The translations under genes and the position numbers were made by a program. DNA of 64,000 bases. Origin: Marisa cornuarietis. Lineage: Eukaryota > Mollusca > Gastropoda > Architaenioglossa > Ampullariidae. The notes below the pieces were generated by a model that saw only the letters and a program-made list of their open reading frames with translations, was not told the DNA's origin and searched no databases. This document shows positions 58,401 through 61,400 of the stretch, in pieces. The DNA is taken from the NCBI GenBank assembly GCA_004794655.1, contig SMMW01000597.1:248001-312000 (forward strand), written 5' to 3'. How positions within the stretch are numbered: the stretch's first letter is position 1; each line of letters begins with the position of its first letter.

Positions 58401-61400
58401 ACACTGTTGGGGCACAGAGAATAGAAGAGCTAGGATCATGTTAGTACTGGATCTCTGATCATTAATGACATGACCTTTTAATGTGCTGGATGATGTTTGT
58501 AGGCAACGATGAAAAAAGGGATTATTTGCTTTGAATAACACCTTGTTCTGTACTCAATACAATAATCTGAACAAAAAAATGTGTGGTGTGGTTGGCCTTT
58601 AAATGATAGGCAGAGCAGGATGCCTGTATGAGAATACTAAAAGGTGTTCATGACACTCGACTACAAAAATGCAATACAGTAACAATAAAGCTGTGACCTG
58701 AAAGTGGTACCTATGATAAAGCCATTCATGATGATTGCATAACTCCACTGAATCTAATTATTTACCTATTATATATAAATACTTGGAAGAATCTGCTTAG
58801 AATGTGTGCATAAATGAACCATTTCTTGCTAAGCAATGTCCAGTTGAGTGTTGGTTTTTTTTTTGTTACTTGCATTACAGCTATGTGAATGTATATGCAT
58901 ATATATAGTTTGTGAGAAAGAGAACTTATTTACTGTAGTGAGCATGTATATGTATGTACTTCTCTGTATATTGCTAGAATATGAAAACTACATGTATTTG
59001 CTCATGTGCACTAATAAAGTTGTACTGTATTGTATGCAAACTGTCAATCTTTTACACAGCTTCTTAAAATGGAATTCACCTGATCTGGCTTTAGCAAAAT
59101 ATTTTTGAGAGCATCAATAAAATCCAGATAGGCATCAGCTGCAAGTTGCACCATAGCCTGAATTTCAACCGAATATGTCTGCATCATATCCTGTAGTGAG
59201 GTGATACCATCTGGGTCATCAAAAAAAAAAAAAATACACATCAAACAATAGAAATCAAATCCCCAATAATTTCTTGGTACAGAGTGTGATGTCTCATTAA
59301 GTCATTTTATTGAGCTATTTCCATCCAAGCTAAGAAAATCATAATTCAAATTATGACTTTTTCCTTTATTCTGTAAAAATTAGTCTTGGTCAAATTTATA
59401 TGATTTTTTTTTATCTTGATAGAAAAGCAAGAAATCCTCATTACAGAATACAGAATAGTGCCCAATGTAATCATAACCAAAAGATAATAGACTGCAATTA
59501 AAGCAACTAAAATTATTTACTTTTAAAAACAAAGGGAAACAATTTAATACCAAAATAGCTGCTGTAGTAGTCAAAGAAAACCTTAGTGTATAAAGAAAAT
59601 ACTCTGGCTACATGTTTGGCAAATATCCACTGGGTTATGGTTTCTTGCCGCTCAGCATCTTGTAAAGTAACGAGTTTCTGGTCAATACTGTCCAGAAAAA
59701 TTGCAATACTGCAAAAGACAAAAAACAATAATAAAATTTGTACCGTGCATTTCCACATGTGAAGACCAAGCTTAATAGCAGTGCACAAAAGACTACAAAT
59801 ATGTGTGTGTGTGCATGTTGGAGGGGAGGATATTTTATATGTGCATATGCACAGACACAATTCTGTTGCATTTAGTGTAGAATGCCTCTCACCTTGAGTG
59901 TATGACTGACTGTAGCAGTGAAGCGTATAGCTCCCCCTTCCCTCATCAAACTTACTGCTACTGTTTTCCCCAGATTCACAAAAGGATGAATGGTATAAAA
60001 CATGTCTGCTCACCATTGAGTTTGTTGAGTTATATCCGAACTGAACACAGCCACTACAGCCGTCTCTATGGCTGTGCCAACCTGTGTGAAATTGGCATAC
60101 ATGAACAAACTCCAGGGTCCAGGAGGTCCGGAATCATCAGATGATACAAATAGGACTACAAGGTTCACCAAAGAGTCCAGCAGTGACTGAAAGTCTTGAC
60201 TCACATTGTAGGTCCTTCCATAAATGGCACTGGTCATGGTAGTCTGCACCTTTATCAGAAGAAAAAGTTTTTTCCTTACCTTTTTTGTATTCCTCAGTTA
60301 TGATTAACACCTTGAAAATATATTTTTTTATCCTGATACTTTCATATCCAGTGAAGTTTCTAGAGACCGGTACTTTTTTAAAGCTTTATCACAGAAAGAC
60401 TTTTATTCCTATTAAACAAAAAAAAATTATATACATGGACGTGCATGATCTCTCCCTTCCCATCTCTATACGAATATAGTTCTTTTAATTAAACAGGTAT
60501 AAGCAAAACAGCTCTTTCTCACATTTAAAATGAGCAACATTACTATCTATAAAGACTATTGTGCATTATCCTCTATAATAAAAATAAATGCAAGATTTGT
60601 ATAGGGTATACTCACACTCGTAAGGAGCATGCTCTTAGCGCTTGAGACAAGAACGAGACATGGATAGAAATTATCTTGCAACTGCTCCTTTACAGACAAC
60701 AGCTACTGCAAATTGTTTCAGTGATTGATAAATGATATTCAATCCATATACAATATATACACAATCTGCTATGAATTTACTCAATTTACTTTCTTTTTCT
60801 ATGCTTACCTCATTTATCAAACTTTCCATCCCACTACTTATGCTTGTCAGCTGGAGGCCTACATCAGTCCAGTTAGTAAGGCAGACAAGTGTTTCTAAAT
60901 TGCGGACAGGTACATACAATGGCAGGTTCATTTGATGTAGCATGTTTTCATTGCATAATGCTTCAAGGGGGTATTGAGCTGTAACAATCCGTGCCATCTA
61001 AAAACAAAGAAAGTTTCAGTTATTTATGCATGTTTTCAATGTACATTTTTGGACAATATCTGAAAGTATTACGAAAATTTAGAAGCATATAATATTTATC
61101 CTCCCCATTGCCCACAATAAAGCATGCGCAAGTGCATGCCCACACACACACATGACAAACACACAAACATGTATGCACATGCACACACACACATTCTCTC
61201 ACACTCACACACACACAAACACACAAACTTGTATATACAAACACACATGGAAATTCGGACATATAACTGAAAGTACCAAAAAGATTTATACCATGTCCAT
61301 CTTGCTTTTGTTGTTCATCACATCCATGACTGCAGCAGCAAGTTCTGGTGCATAGGTTGTTGTGTAGTACACAAGCTGACCAAGTGGTGAATTTCTTGAA

